DNA of 64,000 nucleotides, taken from positions 248,001-312,000 of the forward strand of contig NZ_BOLK01000001.1 of NCBI RefSeq assembly GCF_016861565.1, given 5' to 3'. A program made the position numbers and the translations under genes. This document shows, piece after piece, positions 1-7,828 of this stretch. Source of the DNA: Secundilactobacillus yichangensis (GTDB taxonomy: Bacteria > Bacillota > Bacilli > Lactobacillales > Lactobacillaceae). Under the pieces are notes generated by a model. The model ran no database searches. It was not told the DNA's origin and saw nothing but the letters and a program-made list of their open reading frames with translations. Position 1 is the stretch's first letter, and the number at the start of each line of letters is the position of its first letter.

Positions 1-1
1 T

Positions 2-175
2 TTCATTAACGGCAAGCGCACCCGTTTCGGTAACAAGCGCTCTCACGCCTTGAATTCATCAAAGCGTTCATGGAAGCCAAACTTGCAAAAGGTTCGTATC
101 TTAGTAGATGGCAAGCCTAAGAAGGTTTGGATTTCTGCACGAACTTTGAAGTCAGGTAAAGTGACTCGGGTTTAA
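2..175 (+). CDS. rpmB: 50S ribosomal protein L28 (5' truncated)
   Basis: L28 is a small basic protein of the large ribosomal subunit. The window opens inside the gene. The visible 57 residues begin [16 protein letters not shown] and end SGKVTRV before TAA, matching the typical length of about 61, so only some four codons are missing. The run of Lys/Arg and the [10 protein letters not shown] segment are characteristic. It is one of the few plus-strand genes here and is followed at once by a terminator, so it is transcribed alone or last. Confidence 0.95.
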   Translation, partial: FINGKRTRFGNKRSHALNSSKRSWKPNLQKVRILVDGKPKKVWISARTLKSGKVTRV

Positions 176-181
176 TTAAGA

Positions 182-211
182 AAGTTTGGCGCGGTAGCCA
201 AGCTTTTTTTG
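182..211 (+). terminator. Rho-independent terminator of rpmB
   Basis: A 9-bp stem (AAGTTTGGC with GCCAAGCTT, one G-U pair) closes a 6-nt loop and runs into seven T residues seven bases after the rpmB stop codon. Confidence 0.85.
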
Positions 212-235
212 TGAATTTTTAAAATTTTTCTTTCA

Positions 236-286
236 ACCAAAAGAACCACTGTTAACGATTAATTTCGTCGGCAGTGGTTTTTTTGT
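236..286. terminator. Convergent (bidirectional) terminator
   Basis: AACCACTG (244-251) pairs with CAGTGGTT (272-279) and is followed by a T tract on the plus strand. On the minus strand the stem continues into a CTTTTGG stretch. It lies between convergent rpmB and the minus-strand ORF and can serve both. Confidence 0.75.
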
Positions 287-297
287 GTTTAAACTGA

Positions 298-687
298 TCA
301 TCCTTTGGTAATGACCGTTTCATAATGGCGAATCAGCTGGTTCACTCGGTGTTCAAATTGAATCATAAACGTTTGCCGACTAGTTTCAAACGGAACGTCA
401 GCCGTTAAAAATTGATTCAAGTATGCACCGCAATCACTCACGTACTGCTTTAACACCGCGTCATAAGTACCACCGGAAACCCGGTAACTGTTAACCATGC
501 GGGTGCCATACGCCAACAGATCGTGTTGCAGTGACGCAACTTGATCAATCATGACTGGGTCGCTTAGTTGAGCTCCCTGGCTTTGAATAAACTGCCAAAG
601 CCGTTTGAGCTCTTTTTTTGCAGCAGATTTACTACCGCCATTATGGGTTTTAGCACCACCAAAGTTATAGTGTGTTTGAAATGCCAC
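298..687 (-). CDS. Hypothetical protein, 129 aa
   Basis: I do not recognise this family. The product is soluble, with no signal peptide or membrane segment. It has a short glycine/asparagine-rich N terminus (NFGGAKTHNGGS), then what looks like an all-helical body with hydrophobic heptad-like spacing and a single Cys in the middle. The start is GTG, read as Met, with an AAAGTGAG ribosome site about 8 bases upstream. It stands alone: own promoter upstream, convergent terminator downstream. Codon use resembles its neighbours, so it is not an obvious recent arrival. Confidence 0.7.
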   Translation of the reverse strand: MAFQTHYNFGGAKTHNGGSKSAAKKELKRLWQFIQSQGAQLSDPVMIDQVASLQHDLLAYGTRMVNSYRVSGGTYDAVLKQYVSDCGAYLNQFLTADVPFETSRQTFMIQFEHRVNQLIRHYETVITKG

Positions 688-738
688 ATTAGTCGCTCAC
701 TTTCGTTGATTTTTAATGAAACTGGAATGATATTTAAT

Positions 739-768
739 ATTATAGCTTACAGTAAAGACGAAGTGAAA
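739..768 (-). promoter_or_regulatory. Probable sigma-A promoter for the 129-aa ORF
   Basis: On the minus strand TTTCAC (763-768) and TATAAT (739-744) are separated by 18 bases, about 50 bases upstream of the GTG start. The -10 is perfect and the -35 weak. The rest of the 688-920 gap holds only the terminator at 830-859. Confidence 0.5.
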
Positions 769-821
769 CGCTGGTTAAGCACTTCTAGAGCAAGTTTGAA
801 TTTAGAACTGGAGTTTTAACA

Positions 822-859
822 AAGTAAAAGTTCCCGTCATATCGGACTATGACGAGAAC
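822..859 (-). terminator. Terminator downstream of thiN
   Basis: GTTC-C-CGTCAT (830-840) pairs with ATGACG-A-GAAC (849-859), with facing single-base bulges. On the minus strand the stem is followed by CTTTTACTTTG, so it ends the rsgA-rpe-thiN transcript. Confidence 0.65.
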
Positions 860-920
860 TCAAGTAAGATTATTCAAAAAATTTTCACTGAATTAAAATT
901 GTACAGCCGTTTCAAAACGA

Positions 921-1568
921 TTAATCTTTGCTTTGGATAACTGCAACCATACCGCTATCGAATGAAAAATGACCTGTGTCGCCGACAAATTCATTACTTG
1001 CGTAAGAAATTGGTCGGGTCACGTTTTCATTCTGCAAGTTATATTTCTCATCCGGCAGCGTGAGATTGTCCACCTTTTCAAGCGTGACAAAAGCCAGGTA
1101 TTTTTTATCAGGTTCCTTTTTGATCTCATATGAACCAGGGGCAAAAAACGTAATGGTGTTGTGTTTGTCAATAAAGCGAATCTTGGGCGCATACTGTTGG
1201 TAACGCGGTTCCAAAACGATCCAGAAATTAGCCAGAAAATGGTCTAATCGTCCACCAGTGGCGCCATAAATATCTAACCGATCGTACTGGTATTCATGCA
1301 AAGCTACCGTAACTGCCAGTTGCGTGTCCGTTTCATCCTTTTCCGGCACCGCCTGACGAATGTCAGAAACCGCACCCTTAACGCGTTTGAGCTCGTCGGC
1401 AGTTAACGAATCAAAATCACCGATAGCGACTAACGGGGTAATCCCCATTTTCAATAGCCGTAACGTACCGCGGTCAACACCGATCCAGTCGCCAGACACC
1501 TTGCCGGCAGTTAACTGGTCGGGCCATTCACTGGTAGGACCACCCACCAGCAAGTTTAAATGTGTCAT
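921..1568 (-). CDS. thiN: Thiamine diphosphokinase
   Basis: Transfers pyrophosphate from ATP to thiamine, giving thiamine diphosphate in the cytoplasm. Family signatures are visible: an N-terminal LNLLVGGP, the GVDRG turn, AIGDFDSL (the acidic GDFDS motif), EKDETDTQLA and the GATGGRLDHFLAN motif typical of ThiN. I start at the internal ATG at 1568, one base after the rpe stop, giving 215 residues; the ATG at 1583 would overlap rpe by 14 bases without a ribosome site. It is last in rsgA-rpe-thiN, an order common in lactobacilli and Bacillus relatives. Confidence 0.93.
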   Translation of the reverse strand: MTHLNLLVGGPTSEWPDQLTAGKVSGDWIGVDRGTLRLLKMGITPLVAIGDFDSLTADELKRVKGAVSDIRQAVPEKDETDTQLAVTVALHEYQYDRLDIYGATGGRLDHFLANFWIVLEPRYQQYAPKIRFIDKHNTITFFAPGSYEIKKEPDKKYLAFVTLEKVDNLTLPDEKYNLQNENVTRPISYASNEFVGDTGHFSFDSGMVAVIQSKD

Positions 1569-1569
1569 T

Positions 1570-2220
1570 TTACTTCGTCGCATCCTTTAAAGCTTTGACT
1601 TTAGCAGCAGGATCAACACCGTCAAAGACGTATGAACCGGCAACAGCAACCGTTGCACCGGCCTTTTGGCAATCAACAATGGTGTTGTTCTTAACACCGC
1701 CATCGACTTCAATATCAAAATCGTAACCTTCAGTTTGCTTCAGTTGGTCTAATTGCTTGATCTTTTTTAGGGCTTCAGGCAGGAACTTTTGACCACCAAA
1801 ACCAGGGTTAACCGTCATCACTAAGACTTGATCAACCATGTAAAGCAGTGGTTTGATAGCTTCAACCGGAGTACCGGGGTTGATTACAACTTCGGCTTTA
1901 GCACCGGCGTTCTTAATCAATTGAAGTGCTCGGTGAATATGTGGTGTTGATTCAACGTGAACACCGATGATATCAGCGCCGTTTTCAGCAAACTGTTCAA
2001 CGAAGCGCTCTGGGTTTTGCACCATAAGGTGAACATCGAGAGTCATATTAGTAATAGGGCGAATAGCCTTTAACCAACCCGGACCGTAAGAAATGGCGGG
2101 TACAAATTGACCGTCCATAACATCGATATGGAGGTATTCAGCTCCAGCCTTGTCTACGATTTCGATATCCTTTTGAAGATTAACATAATCAGCACTTAAA
2201 ATTGATGGTGCGATTTTCAT
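1570..2220 (-). CDS. rpe: Ribulose-phosphate 3-epimerase
   Basis: Interconverts ribulose 5-phosphate and xylulose 5-phosphate in the pentose phosphate/phosphoketolase route. The TIM-barrel landmarks are present: KIAPSILSAD at the N terminus, HIDVMDGQFVP with the metal-binding His and Asp, DVHLMV, TVNPGFGGQKF and EVDGGVK near the C terminus. The start used is the ATG at 2220 (216 aa), preceded by GAGGG at 8-base spacing; the ATG five codons upstream would place that site inside the gene. It lies 11 bases after rsgA. Confidence 0.96.
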   Translation of the reverse strand: MKIAPSILSADYVNLQKDIEIVDKAGAEYLHIDVMDGQFVPAISYGPGWLKAIRPITNMTLDVHLMVQNPERFVEQFAENGADIIGVHVESTPHIHRALQLIKNAGAKAEVVINPGTPVEAIKPLLYMVDQVLVMTVNPGFGGQKFLPEALKKIKQLDQLKQTEGYDFDIEVDGGVKNNTIVDCQKAGATVAVAGSYVFDGVDPAAKVKALKDATK

Positions 2221-2231
2221 ACATAAGTCCC

Positions 2232-3134
2232 TCATTTCTCAGATTTGCGATAATTTGGTTTTTGATTCTTCAGAGCCTGATACAGCAGCAGGTAATTATC
2301 ATAACGGCTTTGCAAGATATCACCTGAATCGACTAGTGCCTTAACAGCACAGCCTGGTTCATTGACGTGAACACAGCCTCGGAAGCGGCAGTTAACGGAC
2401 GCCCGACGAAATTCACGGAAGTACTTGCCTAAATCACGGGCATCCAGTGAAAACGTGTCGTATGACGAGAACCCTGGCGTGTCGGCAATTAAGCCTCCGG
2501 CAACTTCCAGTAGCTGTACCCTTCGCGTGGTATGTTTACCACGGTGCAGACTAGCCGAAATTTCGCCGGTTTCAAGTTTTAAATCAGGTGCCACGTGGTT
2601 CAGCAGTGTTGATTTGCCGGCACCAGTCTGGCCCATGATGACACTCACCTTACCCGTCAGCAAATCGTCAACTTCCTGAATGGCAGCTGCTGAAAATGGT
2701 TCCGCCGTATAGACAACATGATACCCGATTTTGCGATAGTCAGCTGCCCATTTAGCAAATTCATCCTGCTCAACTGCAGTCAGTAGGTCCGTCTTTGTCA
2801 AGTAAATGACCGGTTCAATGTCCGCAATCTCCAGCGCTAGCAGTTGCCGGTCCAGCAAGTTAGTCGAAAAGACCGGTTCGCGAACAGCAGTGGCCACGAT
2901 TGCTTGATCAACATTGGCAACCGGTGGCCGAACCAACGAATTATGCCTTGGTTTAACTTCCAAAATATAGCCTTCATGATCGTTCGGAGCATCGATCACG
3001 ACCCGGTCACCAACTAGCGGGGTAATTTTTCGGTTACGAAAATTGCCCCGTGCACGTGTGCGCACCAGTGTTCCTGAATCCGTCATGACATCGTAAAAAC
3101 CGCTTAATGATTGTCGAATTTGGCCTTCCGCCAC
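2232..3134 (-). CDS. rsgA: Ribosome small subunit-dependent GTPase A
   Basis: A late 30S assembly factor that hydrolyses GTP on the small subunit. It shows the circular permutation of GTPase motifs that defines the family: TKTD (G4) precedes GQTGAGKST (G1) and DTPGFSS (G3). An N-terminal OB-fold comes first, and the C terminus has the zinc knuckle CRFRGCVHVNEPGC. I start at GTG 3134, with AAAGGTGG seven bases upstream, so the product opens VAEGQIRQSLSGFY like other RsgA proteins (300 aa). The upstream ATG at 3152 would encode the ribosome site itself. Confidence 0.95.
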   Translation of the reverse strand: MAEGQIRQSLSGFYDVMTDSGTLVRTRARGNFRNRKITPLVGDRVVIDAPNDHEGYILEVKPRHNSLVRPPVANVDQAIVATAVREPVFSTNLLDRQLLALEIADIEPVIYLTKTDLLTAVEQDEFAKWAADYRKIGYHVVYTAEPFSAAAIQEVDDLLTGKVSVIMGQTGAGKSTLLNHVAPDLKLETGEISASLHRGKHTTRRVQLLEVAGGLIADTPGFSSYDTFSLDARDLGKYFREFRRASVNCRFRGCVHVNEPGCAVKALVDSGDILQSRYDNYLLLYQALKNQKPNYRKSEK

Positions 3135-3184
3135 ATCAACGCCACCTTTCATAGTTCTGAATAATTAAAAACCAGTCCTTTTTC

Positions 3185-3214
3185 ATTATAAAAGAAGTGT
3201 TGGGGTTAAGTCCA
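3185..3214 (-). promoter_or_regulatory. Probable promoter of rsgA-rpe-thiN
   Basis: Minus-strand TGGACT (3209-3214), an 18-base spacer and a perfect TATAAT (3185-3190), about 50 bases ahead of the rsgA start and downstream of the preceding gene's terminator. Confidence 0.55.
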
Positions 3215-3273
3215 TTGATTTAACGGCGTTTGGTAAAAATATTTAAAAATAGGTTTTATTTTGGTCTATTGTA

Positions 3274-3303
3274 ATAAAAAAGCCCAATCCATTCAGATTG
3301 AGC
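3274..3303 (-). terminator. Terminator of the acidic 78-aa gene
   Basis: On the minus strand GCTCAATC and GATTGGGC form an 8-bp stem (one U-G pair) with a 6-base loop, then TTTTTTATT. Pairing is only perfect in the minus orientation. Confidence 0.75.
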
Positions 3304-3346
3304 AGCTGTTTGTTGTCGTTTTTAATTTTTATGGTTTGAGTATAAC

Positions 3347-3583
3347 CTAGTCATCATATTGATAGAAGTCCTCATCGTCTTCGTCTCCGTACACGCTGTT
3401 CTCATCAGTGATCATTTGTTCAGCTTTTTTCAAGTCATCGCTAAAAGTGACTTTGACGCCACCAGCTACTGGCCAAAAAATCCAAGCATGCTGTCCTGCA
3501 TCAAACTTCAAAGTGCCGTATGCTTTTGCGTCTTTTTCAACTTTAACTTCGGCTTTACCTACTTGATTGAATGTGATTGTCAT
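3347..3583 (-). CDS. Hypothetical small acidic protein, 78 aa
   Basis: Not a family I can name. The start is the ATG at 3583, with AAAGAGG seven bases upstream; longer readings lack a ribosome site. The product has a beta-rich first half (MTITFNQVGKAEV, then HAWIFWPVAGGVKVTF) and a strongly acidic tail (YGDEDDEDFYQYDD). It has no signal or membrane segment. It is a single-gene unit between the stkP and rsgA transcripts, with terminators on both sides. Confidence 0.65.
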   Translation of the reverse strand: MTITFNQVGKAEVKVEKDAKAYGTLKFDAGQHAWIFWPVAGGVKVTFSDDLKKAEQMITDENSVYGDEDDEDFYQYDD

Positions 3584-3691
3584 GATGATGGCCTCTTTCT
3601 TTATTTTCTCCCCTTCTCTTGCCATACTTATATCATAATACATGTGATACCAAATGTAATCATTTGAGCAAACTTTTTAGGTTGTTTTCGC

Positions 3692-3734
3692 GCAAAAAAC
3701 CGCTCAAACATGTAAAACTTCATGCCTGAGCGGT
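3692..3734 (-). terminator. Terminator of the coaBC-stkP operon
   Basis: ACCGCTCA..CATG (3699-3712) pairs with CATG..TGAGCGGT (3721-3734) around an 8-base loop. The minus strand continues with TTTTTTGCG. It lies 13 bases after the stkP stop. Confidence 0.85.
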
Positions 3735-3746
3735 AACTTTTATGCA

Positions 3747-5726
3747 TTAGTGTGAGTTTTTGGTGACGTTATTATCGGATAAAATAACCTTTCCGTCACG
3801 AATGATCTTGTAACCGCCACTCTTGTTTGAGGCAACGGCAAACGGGATTGTGACCTCAGTATCCTGAGCAATCGTTAACTGCTTATAAACGGTTCCATAA
3901 CCATGATCATGGTCACGAATGTAAATCTGAACGGTATTTACCCCTGAAGTTGAGGAGATACTGTTTTTACCTGAACCGTTGGAACTAGAGTTAGTTGCTT
4001 CGAAAGGAATGGTAACCGTAACGTTAAAATCCTCGACTTTGGGGCCAGAATTAGAAGCTGGTTTCTTGCCTCGAGATAGCGTAACAACTACCGTTGAGCC
4101 CTCTCTGACCGTACTGCCGGCACCGGGAGTCTGGTCAATGGCCGTGTCCTTGGCTTGCTCGTCGTATTTATACCTAAAGGAAATATTTAGCGATTCGCGT
4201 GTCGCATACTGTTGAATCTGTGCTTTCTTCTTGCCAATCAAATCAGCCAGCTGCAGCTGACGCTGACCCGCGGAAACTGTCAGAGTAACCGTGGTTTCCT
4301 TAGGATTGATTCGCTGACCATTCTCGACGCTCTGCTGCATGACACTGCCAACTGGGACTTCGTTAGAGGACTCATTTTGCCGCCTAACGGTGACGCCCTT
4401 AGCCTTCAGGACAGCTGCTGCGCGGGTGTAAGAGCGGCCAACGTAATTACCAATCGTCACCATCCGTGGCCCGGTACTGACGTATAGTTTGATCTTAGCA
4501 TCCCTTTTAGCAGCTTGATCGGCTTTAGGCGACGTTTTGATGACAAGGTTTTTCTTAATGTCCGCGCTGGACTGCCGTTCAATGGCACCGGTATCCAGAT
4601 TATTATCAGACAGTTTCTCCTGGGCCTCGTTAACGGTCAGACCACTAACATCCGGTACCGTCACAGTTTGCGGTCGACCCAGCCAAAAGGCTAGCCCAAC
4701 CATTGCAATTAAGACAGCGCCTAGTCCCAGCAGCATGTAAAGCCAGCGCCGACGTCGACGCCGCTTTTTCGGTTTCGGTGCAGCTGTTTTATCCGTGTCC
4801 GGCTCCTCACGAGCGACTTCGGAGTGTAACGCTGATTTATCCAGTACCTTGGTTTCACCGTCGTCTTCATCAGGCATTGGCACAAATTTAGGTTCCGATG
4901 CCCGTCGCGGTGAAAGTGAGGTTTCCAGATCATTTGCCATATCAGTAACCGTTTCGTAACGGTCCGCAGGTTTTTTTGAAGTGGCTTTTAGGACCACGTT
5001 TTCGAGAGCCTGCGGAATTCGTGGATCAAATTCGCGCACCGATGGAATTTCCGACTGAAAATGCTTGATAGCAATGGAAATGGCAGTTTCGCCCTTGAAC
5101 GGCACCGTCCCCGTTAATAGTTCGTAGAGGATAATTCCTAACGAGTAGATGTCGGACTTCTTAGTCGCCATACCGCCACGAGCCTGTTCAGGAGACAAAT
5201 AATGAACTGAACCCAATACCGTATTGGTTTGCGTTAGCGCATTTTCAGACATGGCCACAGCGATCCCAAAATCAGTGATCTTAGCAACGCCCTTGTCATC
5301 GATCAAAATATTCTGCGGTTTTAAATCACGGTGAATGATGTTATGCGCATGAGCAACTGCCACCGCTGACAGCACCTGTTCCATAATGTTGATAACTTCC
5401 TGGTACGGAATCGGAAAATGCTGCTTGATGTAGGCCTTTAAGTCCATACCCTTCACGTATTCCATGACCATATACTGCATGCCGTTTTCTTCACCCACAT
5501 CGTACACGCTGACGATGTTTGGATGGACAAGTTCAGTGGCCGCTAGCCCTTCACGCTGGAAACGTTTGATCGTATGCGGGTCATCGCGAAGGTCAAGTCT
5601 TAATAACTTAACGGAAACGTCCCGGTCTAAAATTAAATCGTGAGCTAAATAGACGTTAGCCATTCCGCCTTCGCCTAACGCTTTCGTAATGCGGTATCGA
5701 CCGCCTAGAACGTAATTGGGTCGCAT
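3747..5726 (-). CDS. stkP: PASTA-domain Ser/Thr protein kinase
   Basis: Membrane kinase that senses peptidoglycan/lipid II and phosphorylates division and wall-synthesis proteins. Residues 10-270 are a Hanks-type kinase: GEGGMANV loop (18-25), catalytic K40, HRDLKPQN (132-139), DFG (152-154), SPEQARG. A basic stretch KKRRRRRR leads into one transmembrane helix (about 328-350). Three PASTA repeats follow (about 355-555), then a Ser/Asn-rich linker and a further extracellular domain of about 80 residues to the end (659 aa), as in lactobacillar homologues. The ATG overlaps the phosphatase stop codon (TAATG), so the pair is translationally coupled. Confidence 0.96.
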   Translation of the reverse strand: MRPNYVLGGRYRITKALGEGGMANVYLAHDLILDRDVSVKLLRLDLRDDPHTIKRFQREGLAATELVHPNIVSVYDVGEENGMQYMVMEYVKGMDLKAYIKQHFPIPYQEVINIMEQVLSAVAVAHAHNIIHRDLKPQNILIDDKGVAKITDFGIAVAMSENALTQTNTVLGSVHYLSPEQARGGMATKKSDIYSLGIILYELLTGTVPFKGETAISIAIKHFQSEIPSVREFDPRIPQALENVVLKATSKKPADRYETVTDMANDLETSLSPRRASEPKFVPMPDEDDGETKVLDKSALHSEVAREEPDTDKTAAPKPKKRRRRRRWLYMLLGLGAVLIAMVGLAFWLGRPQTVTVPDVSGLTVNEAQEKLSDNNLDTGAIERQSSADIKKNLVIKTSPKADQAAKRDAKIKLYVSTGPRMVTIGNYVGRSYTRAAAVLKAKGVTVRRQNESSNEVPVGSVMQQSVENGQRINPKETTVTLTVSAGQRQLQLADLIGKKKAQIQQYATRESLNISFRYKYDEQAKDTAIDQTPGAGSTVREGSTVVVTLSRGKKPASNSGPKVEDFNVTVTIPFEATNSSSNGSGKNSISSTSGVNTVQIYIRDHDHGYGTVYKQLTIAQDTEVTIPFAVASNKSGGYKIIRDGKVILSDNNVTKNSH

Positions 5727-6469
5727 TAGTCAGCCACCTCCGATCGGTCGTCGATCAAGATCACACTGATGTTGTCCAGTCCGCCAGCGTCATTGGCTAA
5801 TTTAACCAATTCATCGCATTTTTCCTGCACTGATGAATCGTTTTCCAGAACCGCTTGAATCTGGTCGTCATCAACCATGTCGCTTAAACCATCTGAACAG
5901 AGCAACAGCATATCATCGTCAGTTAACTCCAGATAATGCATGTCGATCTGAACTGCCTTTTCGATGCCTAACGACCGCGTAATAACGTTTTTCTTAGGGT
6001 GCACGCGAGCTGCCTGTTTGGACAGTTCACCGCGCTTAACCAATTCGTTGACCAGTGAATGGTCTTCCGTCACTTGAGAAAAAATGTGATCACGCAGCAG
6101 GTAGCCACGGCTATCACCGATATTACCAATCAGAACCGTCTGATTAAAAATCACAGCTAAGACCACGGTGGTTCCCATGCCCTTAAGATCAAGGAACTGC
6201 TCTGAACGGTTGCGAATATCCTGATTTTCAGAAGAGATCTGCTTTTGCAGCCAATTTTTAGTTTCATCAATGGTCTTGGCATTAGTCGCGCTAAACGAGT
6301 GGCCAATGTGTGTCACGGCCATTTCAGAAGCCACGTCCCCACCTTGATTACCACCGATGCCATCGGCAATGATGGCGAGTTTAACGCCCTGCTGGTTCGT
6401 AAAGACGCCAACACTGTCTTCGTTATCCTTGCGGCGCTTTCCTATTGCTGTTCGATAAGCAATCTGCAT
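5726..6469 (-). CDS. stp: PP2C-family Ser/Thr protein phosphatase
   Basis: Metal-dependent phosphatase that reverses StkP phosphorylation. It has the family's metal-binding acidic residues in order: RKDNEDSVG (about 14-22), ADGIGGNQGGD (from D36), GNIGDSRGYL, LCSDGLSDMV and GGLDNISVI near the C terminus. At 247 aa it is the usual length for cytosolic bacterial PrpC/Stp. It lies 12 bases after rsmB and shares one base with stkP, the standard kinase/phosphatase pair. Confidence 0.96.
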   Translation of the reverse strand: MQIAYRTAIGKRRKDNEDSVGVFTNQQGVKLAIIADGIGGNQGGDVASEMAVTHIGHSFSATNAKTIDETKNWLQKQISSENQDIRNRSEQFLDLKGMGTTVVLAVIFNQTVLIGNIGDSRGYLLRDHIFSQVTEDHSLVNELVKRGELSKQAARVHPKKNVITRSLGIEKAVQIDMHYLELTDDDMLLLCSDGLSDMVDDDQIQAVLENDSSVQEKCDELVKLANDAGGLDNISVILIDDRSEVAD

Positions 6470-6481
6470 CTGTATCCTCCA

Positions 6482-7828
6482 CTAACGTACCCGTTTGAAC
6501 TGAGCGATGAAGAAACCATCGGAATCATAATCATCTGGGTAAATTTCGAGATAATCAGTTGCCCGGTCCGGCTTCAAATCACGAGCAGTTTCAACCCGCT
6601 GCGATTCAAACTCTGGATGGTTGGCCAAGAAGGCAGTTACCACGTCCCGGTTTTCCTGATTAAGTATCGTACAAGTACTGTAAGTTATTATACCGTTAAT
6701 TTTCACTTTTTGAGCGACTGCTTCCAAAATATCCAGTTGAATTTTAGCTAATGACTGCACGTCTTTAAGCTGTTTTTCATACCGGATCTCAGGTTTACGG
6801 CGTACCAGACCAATTCCGGAACAGGGTGCGTCCACCAGAATTTCATCAAAAGTCTGATCTTCAAAGACGTTTTGAATTTTCCGGGCATCACTGGCTTGTG
6901 TTACTACTCGGTCATCCACGTGCATCCGCTTCGCATTTTGCTTCACTAAGCGAACCTTATGCTCGTGGATGTCCAAGGCAACTACCTGACCGCGATCGTC
7001 TGCAGACAGCTGACCAGCAATCTGGACCGTTTTGCCGCCAGGGGCAGAACAGGCATCCAAAATCATCATATTAGGTTTAATGTGCATTGCTTCAGCTGGC
7101 AGCATGGCACTTTCGTCTTGGATTGTGACCTGGCCGTCATGAAATAATTTCGCCTGATTAGCCGGCTTGCCGCTGAGTACCAGGCCATCGGCTGAAACTT
7201 GACTGTCGGTGACTTTGTATCCCTCTTCTTCCAACGCAGATTTGGCATCAGTCATGGTAATTTGATCCGTGGCCACCCGAATTGACTGGTTGGCGGGGTG
7301 GTTGATGCTTTCCAGCACACTGGTCGTTTTTTCAGCGCCCAGTTGATCGTTTAACTCTTTGATCAGCCATTCCGGTACGGAGTAGATCAAACTTTGACGC
7401 TTGATTGGGTCGTCAATATCGGCCGGATCATTGATCCCAACCCGGTCCATTTGGTGCAGTACGCCGGTAACAAAACGCCGGATACCTTCATGGCCACGGG
7501 TTTTAGCGATTTGAATTGACTCATCGAAGATTGCCCGTTTTGGTACCCGTTCTAGATACTGCATTTGATAAACCGCGGTCTCCAATAAAATCATGACCCA
7601 GTCAGCAACTTTCTTCGGGTTTTTGATAAATGGTGCCAGCTGATAATCAATGGTCAGCCGATGCTGAATGACGCCGTAAACAATGGTGGTCATTAAACCA
7701 GCATCCCGTTGCGACATGTTGGCCTGGTCGATCATCTGGTTCAACTGCAGATTAGAATACGCGCCGTTTTTGACACGGGTCAGTGCTGTAACTGCTAATG
7801 ACCGTGGGTTGTTATCAAGTTTACTCAT
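6482..7828 (-). CDS. rsmB: 16S rRNA (cytosine-967-C5)-methyltransferase
   Basis: Methylates C967 of 16S rRNA using S-adenosylmethionine. Residues 1-140 form the NusB-like RNA-binding domain (RSLAVTALTRVKNG start). The C-terminal Rossmann domain carries the AdoMet motif DACSAPGGKT, the PC motif DAPCSGIGLVRRKPE and the catalytic YSTCTI. At 448 aa it is full length. Its ATG overlaps the fmt stop by four bases (ATGA), showing coupling within the operon. Confidence 0.95.
   Translation of the reverse strand: MSKLDNNPRSLAVTALTRVKNGAYSNLQLNQMIDQANMSQRDAGLMTTIVYGVIQHRLTIDYQLAPFIKNPKKVADWVMILLETAVYQMQYLERVPKRAIFDESIQIAKTRGHEGIRRFVTGVLHQMDRVGINDPADIDDPIKRQSLIYSVPEWLIKELNDQLGAEKTTSVLESINHPANQSIRVATDQITMTDAKSALEEEGYKVTDSQVSADGLVLSGKPANQAKLFHDGQVTIQDESAMLPAEAMHIKPNMMILDACSAPGGKTVQIAGQLSADDRGQVVALDIHEHKVRLVKQNAKRMHVDDRVVTQASDARKIQNVFEDQTFDEILVDAPCSGIGLVRRKPEIRYEKQLKDVQSLAKIQLDILEAVAQKVKINGIITYSTCTILNQENRDVVTAFLANHPEFESQRVETARDLKPDRATDYLEIYPDDYDSDGFFIAQFKRVR

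Noticed and set aside
568-819. Plus-strand ORF of 83 codons
   Set aside because: It runs antisense into the 129-aa gene and across its promoter, with no ribosome site.
4212-4891. Several plus-strand ORFs opposite stkP
   Set aside because: Antisense shadows of a well-defined kinase; composition and lack of ribosome sites match frame shadows.
6245-6751. 168-codon plus-strand ORF across the stp/rsmB junction
   Set aside because: Antisense to two confirmed genes; no ribosome site and no recognisable domains.
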